Source: Oscillospiraceae bacterium (GTDB lineage: Bacteria > Bacillota > Clostridia > Oscillospirales > Ruminococcaceae). Taken from it: a stretch of DNA of 53,839 nt. The position numbers and the translations under genes are program-made. The DNA lies in the NCBI GenBank assembly GCA_009777835.1, contig WRKZ01000005.1, positions 1 through 53,839 of the forward strand, read 5' to 3'. The notes beneath the pieces were generated by a model that was not told where the DNA came from, searched no databases, and saw only the letters and a list, made by a program, of their open reading frames with translations. Below, in pieces: positions 16,343 to 24,528 of the stretch; positions within the stretch are counted from its first letter, which is position 1; each line of letters opens with the position of its first letter.

Positions 16343-17086
16343 ATGATAACAAAAGCGAAATCAAAAATGAAAAGCCTGATTTTCAAAGGAACAGTCATAG
16401 CCGTGATTCTGATTGCGGGATTGATAACGGTGTGGGGAATCCCCGATGCGGTCGAGAGTTTTCTGCCGGTAGTCGAGACGGTCTCGATGACCCCTACCGA
16501 ATACAATCAAACCGTTTCGGGCAACGGAATAATCACCCAAACACCCCACGGCGACTGGTACGTAACCATTGCAATCGGAGAAAGCGATATTCGCCGGGTA
16601 GAAGTCGGGCAGTCTGCCGATTTAAGCGGGGCTGCATTCGATGACGGAATCTATACGGCAACCGTCGAAAGCGTTGACGAAACCGCAAGTCATCGGCAGG
16701 TAGACTACTCCCACGAGACCGTTGTGGAGGTAGTCCTTAAAATCGATAACCCCAACACCGTTGTAATCAGCGGTTCTTCCGGAACATCGGGGGAATCCGG
16801 CGGGATTCTGCGTTCGGGATATTCGGCGCGTGCCGATATAAAGGTAAGCGAAACACGCACGATTTTCGTATTGCCGTATTCGGTGATTCTTCAAGATGAC
16901 AAAGGCGAATACGTCTACGTCCTCTCAAAAAATTCAGCGTTGAGAAGAGACATCATCACCGGGATTGAACTCAGTCACGGTGCGGAGGTCATATCCGGAC
17001 TACGCACCTCCGACCGGGTGATTTTGAATCCGCAGTCACTCAGCGATAACGCACTGGTTAAGGAAGGAGACTCAAATGCTGAGTAA
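16343..17086 (+). CDS. Membrane-fusion (HlyD/MacA-like) adaptor of an ABC exporter
   Basis: One N-terminal membrane helix (about 13-31) and an extracellular part of beta-barrel type: VSGNGIITQTPHGDWYVTIAIGE, then VEVGQSADL and a C-terminal membrane-proximal stretch ending VILNPQSLSDNALVKEG. At 247 aa it is shorter than MacA (about 370) and seems to lack the long alpha-helical hairpin, as in Gram-positive systems without an outer membrane. It overlaps the permease gene by 11 bp. AGGAAGGG precedes the start, with a 3-codon ORF (ATG ATT ATA TAA) in between whose stop overlaps the true ATG. Confidence 0.85.
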   Translation: MITKAKSKMKSLIFKGTVIAVILIAGLITVWGIPDAVESFLPVVETVSMTPTEYNQTVSGNGIITQTPHGDWYVTIAIGESDIRRVEVGQSADLSGAAFDDGIYTATVESVDETASHRQVDYSHETVVEVVLKIDNPNTVVISGSSGTSGESGGILRSGYSARADIKVSETRTIFVLPYSVILQDDKGEYVYVLSKNSALRRDIITGIELSHGAEVISGLRTSDRVILNPQSLSDNALVKEGDSNAE

Positions 17087-18269
17087 CATTTTCAGGGCTA
17101 AAACCCGTTCCGCACTTACTATTTCTGCGATTGCAGTAGGCGTTTTCGCTGTAGTGTTGATTTCTGCCGCCGGGAATGCGGGGAGCAACGAAATCACACG
17201 AACCCTCGAAACCATGGGGATAAACTCGATTCTTGTTCAGCACGAAAGTGCGAGCGCGCCTCCCGCATTAGACCCCGACGATATAGCCGCAATCACGCGA
17301 ATTTCCGGGGTGGAAAAGGCTATGCCGTTAATGTCAAGCATTAACAAAACCAGGCTGTTAGATGAAAACATCAATTGTTTCACCTGGGGAATCAACGCAA
17401 ACGCTCGTGAAATCATCTCGCTTGAAGCATTGCACGGCAGACTGATTTCATCGCAGGACACGGCAGGCCGGGCGATGGTCTGCGTTATAGATGAAGATAT
17501 CGCAATCGCAGGATACGGACGTTCCAACGTCGTGGGAAAAACCGCACGAATCCTACTCGGCGGGGTGTATCATGACTTTGAAATCGTCGGTGTGGCAAAA
17601 TCAGGAATAAGTACGCTTCAATCCGCATTATCAGGGATAATTCCGAACTTCGTATACGTCCCGATTACGACCATGCAAATGCTCACCGGGAAAACCGGCT
17701 ACGATAAAATAGCAGTCCTGATTGATGAGAACCAAGCGATGGTCTCACCACAGGGGCAAAAAGGTGATTTGCAAATCATAGATGCAATCAGCAACACAAT
17801 CACCCAAACCAGAGGAGAAAACTCGGGTTTAATTGTCTCAAACCTGCTTCAGCAAAAAAAAGGCCTCGAAAACATCCTCACGACCATCACGGTAGTCCTG
17901 TCCCTGATTGCGGGAATATCGTTGCTGGTATCGGGATTAACAGTGATGACCACCATGCTGGTCAGCGTGAATGAACGCAAACGCGAAATCGGGATTAAAA
18001 AGTCAATAGGGGCGAAAGACTTCGATATAGCGCGGGAATTCTTACTCGAAAGCATGACACTCTCGGGAATCGGCAGTACACTCGGCGCAGGATTAGGTGT
18101 AGGAGTCACCGCTATAGGTTGCGCTGTTATAGGAATCGACTTTTCGCTGAACCTCACACCGATTATCATGGCGGTGTCGTTCGCAGTGGGACTCGGCGGG
18201 ATATTCGGTGCGTACCCGGCAGTCAAAGCCGCAAAACTCGAACCAATTGAAGCACTCCGCCAAACGTAA
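17076..18269 (+). CDS. MacB/FtsX-type ABC transporter permease
   Basis: Permease of the split exporter: N-terminal segment FRAKTRSALTISAIAVGVFAVVLI, a large extracellular MacB_PCD domain (about 40-270), and three C-terminal membrane helices with the FtsX core (VNERKREIGIKKSIGAKDFDI and PAVKAAKLEPIEALR). GAAGGAG lies 7 bases before the start inside the adaptor gene. Such systems export peptides or antibiotics or sense envelope stress; the substrate here is unknown. The ATPase lies divergently at 15359. Confidence 0.92.
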   Translation: MLSNIFRAKTRSALTISAIAVGVFAVVLISAAGNAGSNEITRTLETMGINSILVQHESASAPPALDPDDIAAITRISGVEKAMPLMSSINKTRLLDENINCFTWGINANAREIISLEALHGRLISSQDTAGRAMVCVIDEDIAIAGYGRSNVVGKTARILLGGVYHDFEIVGVAKSGISTLQSALSGIIPNFVYVPITTMQMLTGKTGYDKIAVLIDENQAMVSPQGQKGDLQIIDAISNTITQTRGENSGLIVSNLLQQKKGLENILTTITVVLSLIAGISLLVSGLTVMTTMLVSVNERKREIGIKKSIGAKDFDIAREFLLESMTLSGIGSTLGAGLGVGVTAIGCAVIGIDFSLNLTPIIMAVSFAVGLGGIFGAYPAVKAAKLEPIEALRQT

Positions 18270-18299
18270 CAAACAATCGCGACTAATTGTGAAATATGC

Positions 18300-18323
18300 A
18301 CAAATTTTTTCAACAAAATTTGT
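18300..18323 (+). terminator. Weak A/T hairpin after the permease gene
   Basis: ACAAATTTT/AAAATTTGT around a 6-base loop. It may terminate the exporter transcript, but it is AT-only in the stem and lacks a clear T-run, so the call is tentative. Confidence 0.35.
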
Positions 18324-18350
18324 AGGAATTGTAGAATATAGCTAAAATGC

Positions 18351-18380
18351 TTGACAACTATAGGGGGTATTTGATATAAT
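18351..18380 (+). promoter_or_regulatory. Sigma-A promoter of the hydrogenase-MCP gene
   Basis: TTGACA, 18-bp spacer containing TATAGGGGGTA, TATAAT. The start codon is 56 bp after the -10. Confidence 0.8.
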
Positions 18381-18436
18381 ATCATTGTAAGCGGATTGTA
18401 AACCGTATGTAAAATTATTCTGCGGAGGTGAGAATT

Positions 18437-20341
18437 ATGTTAAACACAAACTTTTCCAAAAACTCTAAATCTAAAAAGGATTCGTGCTGTGATTTAGTCC
18501 ATCTGAACTACGACAAGTGCGTAGGTTGTAATCGATGTATTGCCGAGTGTCCCGTAAGTCTCGCCAATCGCGAGAGTAAGAGTGAGGACGGTAAGCTCGT
18601 AGTCGATGTAAGGTCGGAATACTGTATCGACTGCGGGCAGTGCATCAAATGCTGTTTTAAAGATGCACGAAAATACGTTGACGATACGCAGGAATTCATG
18701 GAGGCGTTGACTTCCGGGAGGAAAATTTCAATTGTTTTCGCACCTGCGTTCAAAACCAACTATCCCCAATGGAAACGGTACCTGGGATTCTTCAAGAAAT
18801 TCAACATCGGAAAAATCTATGATGTGTCTTTCGGGGCAGAAATAACCTCCTGGGCGTACTTAAAATTCATCAAGGAATCCGGGCAAAGCGGATGGATTTC
18901 CCAACCCTGCCCGGTAATAGTCAATCTGATTGAGAAATACACACCGGAGCTTTTGCCAAAGCTGATTCCCATACACAGTCCTGCAAGCTGTACGGCAGTC
19001 TATATGCGGGAGTACATGAATATCAGCGACGACATCGTATTCCTGTCGCCTTGTTTCGGGAAAAAGTCGGAATTTATCCGTCACGGTTTAATCAAATATA
19101 ACGTGACCTTCAAATCTCTCGCGAAATATTTCGACAAGAACAAAATCGATTATTTAAGCGCACCGGAAGTTAATCCCGACAGTCCCCCCGGGGAATTGGG
19201 AAGTTTCTATCCGTCGCCCGGTGGTCTGCGTGAAAACGTTGAATTCCACACCGGCAGAACAGCATGGGTTCGACAGGTCGAAGGCAGCGATATGCTCTAC
19301 GATTACTTCACTAAGTACAGTGAGCGGGTAAAAAGCAGAAAACCGCTACCCCTTTTAGTCGATGCGCTGAACTGTCTCCACGGGTGTAACGGCGGGACGG
19401 GAATCGACAAACGAATCGACTCTGACGATGTAGAGTATGAAGTCCACAACATACGGAAAACGGCGGCGCAAAATCGTGCGAATAAGCCTAAGAACTACAA
19501 GCATTTCGTCGAATTCGATAAAAAGCTAAACCTGAGTGATTTCAAATGCGGTTATTCCGAACAGAAACTCGACATAAAGCCGTTACCGCGCTACCAAGTC
19601 GAAGCGTGTTACGCAAAACTGCTTAAAGAAACCAAAGCCGAGCGTGAGATTGACTGTCAATGCTGCGGGTATGACACCTGCTACGAAATGGCGGAAATGA
19701 TTGCCCGCGGTGTGAACGTCGAGCATAATTGCGTGTATTATCTCAAGAAGCTGGCAGAGAACGACAACCTCAAACTTTCCTCGTTGGAGGACATACGAGT
19801 TCAACGTGAACACGCACTCAACGATGGCGTAAAAGGGATTGCGGAGTCGATTATTCTGCTTAAGTCAAACAGCGAAAAGCAGGCACAGGCGGTGGAAGTC
19901 ACCCTGGCGGAGGTTGAGCGAATTGCGGTCGAAGCCGGGGCGTTAAGCAAGATTATTGCGGAAATCGGTAACGATATGAAGCGGTATCTGCACCTGACTA
20001 ATGACATTGTAAACGTATCGGAGCAGACGAACCTACTTAGCCTTAATGCCAGTGTCGAGGCTGCACGTGCAGGTCAACACGGAAAAGGATTCGCCGTGGT
20101 TGCGGCAGAAGTGCGAACCCTCGCACAGAAAGCCAAACGCTCGGCAACAGGTTCAACCGAAATAAATGAGTCGGTCCAACCGCTTTTGAAGCAGATGACC
20201 GACATCAGTGAATCTTTCTTGAGGGTGGTTGAAAACCTCAAACTCAACATGGATGAAATTTCGAGTGAGGTGCTAATCAACGTTCAGCAAGCCGACGAAA
20301 TTCAGAAATTATCCGAAAGAATCGTAAACGACAACGGCTGA
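18437..20341 (+). CDS. Soluble [FeFe]-hydrogenase-like sensor fused to MCP signalling domain
   Basis: The start is the ATG at 18437 because GGAGGTGAG lies just before it. Order: two [4Fe-4S] ferredoxin motifs (Cys 28/31/34/38 and 63/66/69/73); an H-cluster domain with Cys ligands C158 (SQPCP), C206 (LSPCFGKK), C313 and C317 (NCLHGCNGG); a further Fe-S domain (CQCCGYDTC, about 407-432); then an MCP signalling coiled coil (about 460-634) with the tip [18 protein letters not shown]. No membrane helix or HAMP is present, so it is cytoplasmic. All four H-cluster cysteines are present, but the preceding position, Cys in catalytic enzymes (TSCCP), is Pro157. This fits sensory (group D-like) hydrogenases that detect H2 or redox state. 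Its 3' end overlaps the convergent PPTase gene by 40 bp. Confidence 0.92.
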   Translation: MLNTNFSKNSKSKKDSCCDLVHLNYDKCVGCNRCIAECPVSLANRESKSEDGKLVVDVRSEYCIDCGQCIKCCFKDARKYVDDTQEFMEALTSGRKISIVFAPAFKTNYPQWKRYLGFFKKFNIGKIYDVSFGAEITSWAYLKFIKESGQSGWISQPCPVIVNLIEKYTPELLPKLIPIHSPASCTAVYMREYMNISDDIVFLSPCFGKKSEFIRHGLIKYNVTFKSLAKYFDKNKIDYLSAPEVNPDSPPGELGSFYPSPGGLRENVEFHTGRTAWVRQVEGSDMLYDYFTKYSERVKSRKPLPLLVDALNCLHGCNGGTGIDKRIDSDDVEYEVHNIRKTAAQNRANKPKNYKHFVEFDKKLNLSDFKCGYSEQKLDIKPLPRYQVEACYAKLLKETKAEREIDCQCCGYDTCYEMAEMIARGVNVEHNCVYYLKKLAENDNLKLSSLEDIRVQREHALNDGVKGIAESIILLKSNSEKQAQAVEVTLAEVERIAVEAGALSKIIAEIGNDMKRYLHLTNDIVNVSEQTNLLSLNASVEAARAGQHGKGFAVVAAEVRTLAQKAKRSATGSTEINESVQPLLKQMTDISESFLRVVENLKLNMDEISSEVLINVQQADEIQKLSERIVNDNG

Positions 20342-20856
20342 ATCGAATTCGGCGGCTCGGCATAACAAGCCACGAAGAGGTTTCCGTGCCTGTGAACAAG
20401 TTCGGGCGGGAACACGGTCGTGTCGATACCCTTGAATCCTTGTGAAAATCCCTTTCCGGTGAATTTCGCAAACGCCTCCTTCAAAACCCAGATACGTGTG
20501 AAGTCGGCTTCGGTTTTGATTAGGCTTATTTCATCAGCACAACAGACCCGCTCTATCAGGGCGGGTCTTGTTTTTCGTGTTTGTTGAATGTTTTGAATAT
20601 CAACGCCGATTTCCCGACGTGCGACCGCACACGCTATTCCGTACTTACAGTGGGAATAACTGAAGCATATACCCGGATTAATCGGCTCTTGTTTAGCGAA
20701 ATACGGCTTACCGTGTTCCCCGTAAACAAATTCACCGAAATCGCTGCGCTTAACCCCGAAATCCCGCATGAGTGCGTAGTCGAGTAAGCCGAGCACGGCT
20801 TCCCGCTGTTTTGACTTATCACCGGGAATTTCCGAAGCAGTGAAATAGACGTTCAT
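20302..20856 (-). CDS. 4'-phosphopantetheinyl transferase, Sfp type
   Basis: Transfers phosphopantetheine from CoA to carrier proteins. Motifs of the superfamily are present: GVDIQNI (magnesium-binding region) and [14 protein letters not shown]. At 184 aa it is a little shorter than Sfp (about 220). No NRPS or PKS genes are in the window, so its carrier partner is not visible. The start overlaps the stop of the upstream unknown gene as ATGA, and the 3' end overlaps the hydrogenase gene tail-to-tail. Confidence 0.87.
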   Translation of the reverse strand: MNVYFTASEIPGDKSKQREAVLGLLDYALMRDFGVKRSDFGEFVYGEHGKPYFAKQEPINPGICFSYSHCKYGIACAVARREIGVDIQNIQQTRKTRPALIERVCCADEISLIKTEADFTRIWVLKEAFAKFTGKGFSQGFKGIDTTVFPPELVHRHGNLFVACYAEPPNSIQPLSFTILSDNF

Positions 20857-21746
20857 TCGTTTTCTTCCCCCGAACCGTCCTTGACAAATTCGATTCTTGC
20901 GGTGTCGGCAGGTACATAAATGTAATCACTCACCCTGAATCGTTCACCTTCCGATACACTGCCGGATAAGGTTCCCGTTGTCATGATAAATCCGTCACTG
21001 TCGTAACACTTGACCTCAACCCGCAGAGAATCGCTACCCTCCACCACACCGATTATTTCAAAGGTGAGCCTTGTATTGGTTGTGCGTTCTTCGACTTCTG
21101 TAATTCTAATCGATTCGATTGCAGTAAACCTACGTATCTCGCCGCTGTAATTATACAATTCGGTGATTGTAAAAGGCTCATTTATATACCCGATTTTCGG
21201 GCGGTTTTCTTGCGTTCGCTCTTCCCGATTATTCGGCTCTTCCCAATATCTTTCATTATGTGGATTTGAATTTAAGCTTTCACGATAAGAAAAAATCAAA
21301 GCAACCGAAATTGTCAATATAACCGAAGCAATTGAAATCGCAATCAAGGCGGTAACAGCTTTATTCCCTTTACCGAATACAGTAGTGATTCTCACCGACT
21401 TCTTGTTCTCGACCCTTATGCCGTTAGAATTAATCCTGTAATCGCCGCCGGAGCAGAAAGTACGGAACGTGAGCTTGCCTGCCGCCATCATAGCTGACCA
21501 TGCGTACGTAACCTCATACTGTGTATTTCGCTTGACCGTGAGTTTCGCAGACACCACACCGATTTCGTTACCGGCATAAGGAATCGATGCACGTATATTA
21601 TAGACTCCCTCTTCAAATTGCATGGCGACCGATTCACCCCCGACAAGCATGAACGGTTCTCTGCCGTCCACCGCCACCTGAACCGAACCCGGCATTGTCG
21701 TTCCCACTCCGTTAAAGCTGAAAGTTACGTTGTTTGTTCCGTTCAT
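20853..21746 (-). CDS. Unknown membrane protein with two beta-rich domains
   Basis: Not recognised. The start is the ATG at 21746, where GGAGG lies 7 bases upstream and ATGA overlaps the stop of the epimerase gene. An N-terminal beta-rich domain (about 1-110, FSFNGVGTTMPGSVQVAVDG) is followed by a basic stretch, one membrane helix (about 130-150, VTALIAISIASVILTISVAL), a polar linker, and a C-terminal beta domain (about 190-295) resembling FxLYD-type folds (LRVEVKCYDSDGFIMTTG). The N-terminal half probably faces the cytoplasm. It could be a sensor or envelope protein; nothing links it to PPTase chemistry except position. Confidence 0.7.
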   Translation of the reverse strand: MNGTNNVTFSFNGVGTTMPGSVQVAVDGREPFMLVGGESVAMQFEEGVYNIRASIPYAGNEIGVVSAKLTVKRNTQYEVTYAWSAMMAAGKLTFRTFCSGGDYRINSNGIRVENKKSVRITTVFGKGNKAVTALIAISIASVILTISVALIFSYRESLNSNPHNERYWEEPNNREERTQENRPKIGYINEPFTITELYNYSGEIRRFTAIESIRITEVEERTTNTRLTFEIIGVVEGSDSLRVEVKCYDSDGFIMTTGTLSGSVSEGERFRVSDYIYVPADTARIEFVKDGSGEENE

Positions 21747-22918
21747 TCCAAGACCTCCATTGCCATCAGGCACATTCTTCCGTTGTGATACGGGCATTTC
21801 CAATCGCCGACGATTGGCAGTTCAACCATTTTGCCTTTTTTCTCATCGAAAGTCTCTGTAACGGGATTCTCATTCTCGTCAAGTTCATTGAACCACTCCC
21901 CGCCCTCACGCTTGTCGATTACATGGGATTTAATATACCCCCACAGACCTTCCGCCCTCTCGAAATACTTCTGCTCTCCCGTTCGTCGAAAAGCATCGAG
22001 AAAACCTACCACACCTTCGGCTTGCGGCCACCATGCCCTCCTTTTATTCACAACCCCGCCGACTTCTTCATAATACAGCGCACCACCGGTCGAAAAGGCA
22101 ACTTCATCCGCTTTTTTATACAACGACTCGTTCATGACGCGAATTTTCGCCGTCAAATCAAGGTCGAACAAATCACCAAATGTGTCCAACGTTCGCCCGA
22201 TTAGCCATGCCGCCTCAACATAATGCCCATACATCCGCTTATCTCCGACCACATTCATGTTTTCGTCAAAGACTTCATAAAGGCAACCCTCATCTTTGTT
22301 ATAAATCTTATCGTAGATAATCCGCAGGATTTCCTCGGTGCATTTTGCAATGTGTGCCTTCAACGATAACGATTCTGTCACACGATAAAACTCGGTATAC
22401 GATTCCACCAAATGCAGAATGTATCCCGCAGTCTTGTTTTCGGAACGCGAACACCAATTTTGCGCATAGGTCTCGTAATAACCCTTGACTTCGACTTTGC
22501 GGAAAAGCTCCAACACCAACTCAAACGCGGCAGAATCACCCGATGCGGCGTAATAACTCGACATTGCGTATATGAAGAACGCATAACTATACCCGCTCTT
22601 CTCATAAGGGGAAAGGCTTTTTCCCGTGGCGGTGACGTTCGTGAAGACACCTCCCCACTCTTTATCCCAAAAGTGCTTCACAATGAAATCGTAACAGTGT
22701 TTCGCTGTTTTGAGGTGTTTTTCGTCCCCCAAAATAAGATAGCAGTTGGAATAAAACCACAGAATCCGCAAATGCAGGACTGCCCCTTTATCAGCGGTCT
22801 TGTCGGGCTTTAAGTCGTTTCCCACATACCCGTAGAATCCCCCGTTTTCACGGTCAACGAGGGAATCCCAGAAGGGTATAATGTGTTCGTTCAGATGATT
22901 TATTATTTCGTTTTTCAT
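21743..22918 (-). CDS. Cellobiose 2-epimerase (AGE family)
   Basis: Epimerises cellobiose and related beta-1,4 disaccharides at C2, feeding mannan/cellulose breakdown through 4-O-beta-mannosyl-glucose. An (alpha/alpha)6 barrel of the N-acylglucosamine 2-epimerase family; the Ruminococcus-type signatures are visible: ENGGFYGY, ADKGAVLHLRILWFYSN, GHYVEAAWL with the catalytic His, and PYHNGRMCL near the C-terminus with the second His. 391 aa from the ATG at 22918; the longer track start lacks a better site. The coupled downstream genes and the dockerin proteins suit a plant-fibre lifestyle. Confidence 0.88.
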   Translation of the reverse strand: MKNEIINHLNEHIIPFWDSLVDRENGGFYGYVGNDLKPDKTADKGAVLHLRILWFYSNCYLILGDEKHLKTAKHCYDFIVKHFWDKEWGGVFTNVTATGKSLSPYEKSGYSYAFFIYAMSSYYAASGDSAAFELVLELFRKVEVKGYYETYAQNWCSRSENKTAGYILHLVESYTEFYRVTESLSLKAHIAKCTEEILRIIYDKIYNKDEGCLYEVFDENMNVVGDKRMYGHYVEAAWLIGRTLDTFGDLFDLDLTAKIRVMNESLYKKADEVAFSTGGALYYEEVGGVVNKRRAWWPQAEGVVGFLDAFRRTGEQKYFERAEGLWGYIKSHVIDKREGGEWFNELDENENPVTETFDEKKGKMVELPIVGDWKCPYHNGRMCLMAMEVLE

Positions 22919-22978
22919 GTCTATAACCATTTCCTTACTGCACACAAAAGTACAATGAATATCCTATTAGATATTATT

Positions 22979-23134
22979 AAACCGCAACAAATGTCTTGAC
23001 ATTTGGCGGTTTAATTCGACGGATGCGTCGGTTGCCCCGGAGGGGCGAGACGCAGGGCAATTTGAACTGGAAAAGTCCTAATCGGGCTTTGCCCGATTAG
23101 ACAAGACTTTTCGAGCGGAGTATTATTGCTCCGC
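22979..23134. repeat. Chain of nested intergenic hairpins
   Basis: Four structures in about 150 bp: AAACCGC/GCGGTTT enclosing AAATGTC/GACATTT; GCGTC/GACGC enclosing GCCCC/GGGGC (with an alternative CGACG/CGTCG); AAAAGTC/GACTTTT enclosing CTAATCGGGC/GCCCGATTAG with loop TTT; and GCGGAG/CTCCGC overlapping the stop of the DUF1015 gene. It separates two minus-strand genes; no canonical terminator T-run is seen, though the GACTTTT arm could help. Confidence 0.8.
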
Positions 23135-24433
23135 AAAAATCCGATTCATGACCAGCCCGGTGGTCAGCTTCGGGTAAAAGTAGGTTGACTTCTGAGGCAT
23201 TTTCCCGCCCGCTAAAGCCACGTCCTTGATTTCGCCGACTTTTGTACCGTTAAGCAGGAACGCACAATTCGCCGTGCCGTTGTCAACCGCGGCGATTGCA
23301 TCCTCTTCGAGTTTGATATACGTCAGATTCGTCTGTGCCGCCATATTCGCCTTGTCAATACCGAGTAAGCGTTCTAACACAAGCGAATGAAGTACACTCA
23401 CATCAAGTTGTCGAAGGCTGATATCTTCGTTAGGCAGGAGTGAGTCCATGACAGCTATATCTTTCAAGGTCATCAACGTATATTTACCGCCCACATACAG
23501 GACGAATGCCTTCTTGCCGTTTTTACACGCCGCCGCTGATTGGGAAACGCTTTCTTCTCTGCTCAGACCTTCGGTAATGTCGAAGTATTCGCCCGATTTC
23601 GCGATGATTTCACTGTAATCGAATCCCGGTAAATCCCGAACGATTCGGTGGGTGGGCAGAACGATTAATCCGGGATTCTCCATGTTAACCAACATCATGG
23701 GTACGTAAGCCGAAGTCCCGATTTCCGACTTATCGGAAACCGAATTGCGATAGTTCAACGCCGTTTCGTAGCGGTGATGTCCGTCTGCTATGAAGACCTG
23801 CTTGTCTTTCATTAATTCGGCGATTTTCGCGATTGTCGCCTGCCCTCCGACCCCATCGATTCTCCACAGTTTGTGGGTAACTCCGTCTTTATCTGTAAAT
23901 TCCGACAACGGTGAACCGTCAGTCGCTTTGTGGAGAGTATCAAGAACGGCATTATCGTCGTCCATATACAAAGAGTAAATCTGGCTGAAATTAGCCCCGG
24001 TTGCCGTCATAAGATTGAATCGGTCGGTTTTCGCCTTTGAAAGCGTTTCTTCGTGCGGTAAGACAATCCCTTTCGAGAATTCTTCCAGTTTAACTAACCC
24101 GACGAATCCTTTTGCTGCGTAATTCGCACCCTCAAAATCGAACGAAAATTCATAAACGTAGAGACTCTCGTCTCCATCGTCAGCTAAAATGCCCGAATTC
24201 ACCCAATCACGAAGGATTTTGCCGGCTTCTTTGTACGATTCCATGTCTTCGTTCTCGGCACCATCTTTGTAGGAACGCGGAAGCTCCAACCGGATAATGT
24301 TGTATTGATTTTGTTTGAGCAAATCCTGCCGTTCACTCTCACTGATTATGTCGTATGGGGGACAGCATAATTCGTTTAATTTACCTGCGGTTTCTGCGTA
24401 GCGAAGTCCTTTGAATCCTCTGATTTCAGCCAT
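23123..24433 (-). CDS. DUF1015 family protein
   Basis: A conserved soluble protein of unknown biochemical function, about 420-440 aa in Firmicutes. The family's central motif IADGHHRYETAL is present, as are CCPPYDIISESER near the N-terminus and LPTHRIVRDLPGF. The ParB/sulfiredoxin-like HHR region suggests nucleotide or phosphate chemistry, but no activity is established to my knowledge. It is transcribed divergently from mutS2 with abutting promoters. Confidence 0.88.
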   Translation of the reverse strand: MAEIRGFKGLRYAETAGKLNELCCPPYDIISESERQDLLKQNQYNIIRLELPRSYKDGAENEDMESYKEAGKILRDWVNSGILADDGDESLYVYEFSFDFEGANYAAKGFVGLVKLEEFSKGIVLPHEETLSKAKTDRFNLMTATGANFSQIYSLYMDDDNAVLDTLHKATDGSPLSEFTDKDGVTHKLWRIDGVGGQATIAKIAELMKDKQVFIADGHHRYETALNYRNSVSDKSEIGTSAYVPMMLVNMENPGLIVLPTHRIVRDLPGFDYSEIIAKSGEYFDITEGLSREESVSQSAAACKNGKKAFVLYVGGKYTLMTLKDIAVMDSLLPNEDISLRQLDVSVLHSLVLERLLGIDKANMAAQTNLTYIKLEEDAIAAVDNGTANCAFLLNGTKVGEIKDVALAGGKMPQKSTYFYPKLTTGLVMNRIFAEQ

Positions 24434-24474
24434 GATTTTTTTCTCACTTTCGGTTGTAATAATATTTTTTGCTC

Positions 24475-24503
24475 ATTATAACATACTACTGTTGAAAAAT
24501 CAA
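24475..24503 (-). promoter_or_regulatory. Promoter of the DUF1015 gene
   Basis: Minus strand: TTGATT, 17-bp spacer, TATAAT. Its -35 (24498-24503) directly abuts the -35 of the divergent mutS2 promoter (24492-24497). Confidence 0.7.
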
Positions 24504-24520
24504 GAGCAGTATGCTATAAT
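24492..24520 (+). promoter_or_regulatory. Promoter of mutS2, likely leaderless
   Basis: TTGAAA, 17-bp spacer, TATAAT. The -10 sits inside the palindrome TATGCTA-TAA-TAGCATA (24510-24526). The mutS2 ATG is only 8 bp past the -10, so transcription would start at or within 1-2 bases of the start codon. Confidence 0.7.
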
Positions 24521-24528
24521 AGCATATT

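Noticed and set aside
16328-16345. Three-codon upstream ORF before the adaptor gene (ATG ATT ATA TAA)
   Set aside because: The Shine-Dalgarno is too close to its ATG; likely chance. Mentioned only in the adaptor entry.
22412-22813. 133-aa plus-strand ORF inside the epimerase gene
   Set aside because: Antisense shadow without a ribosome site or homology to anything I know.
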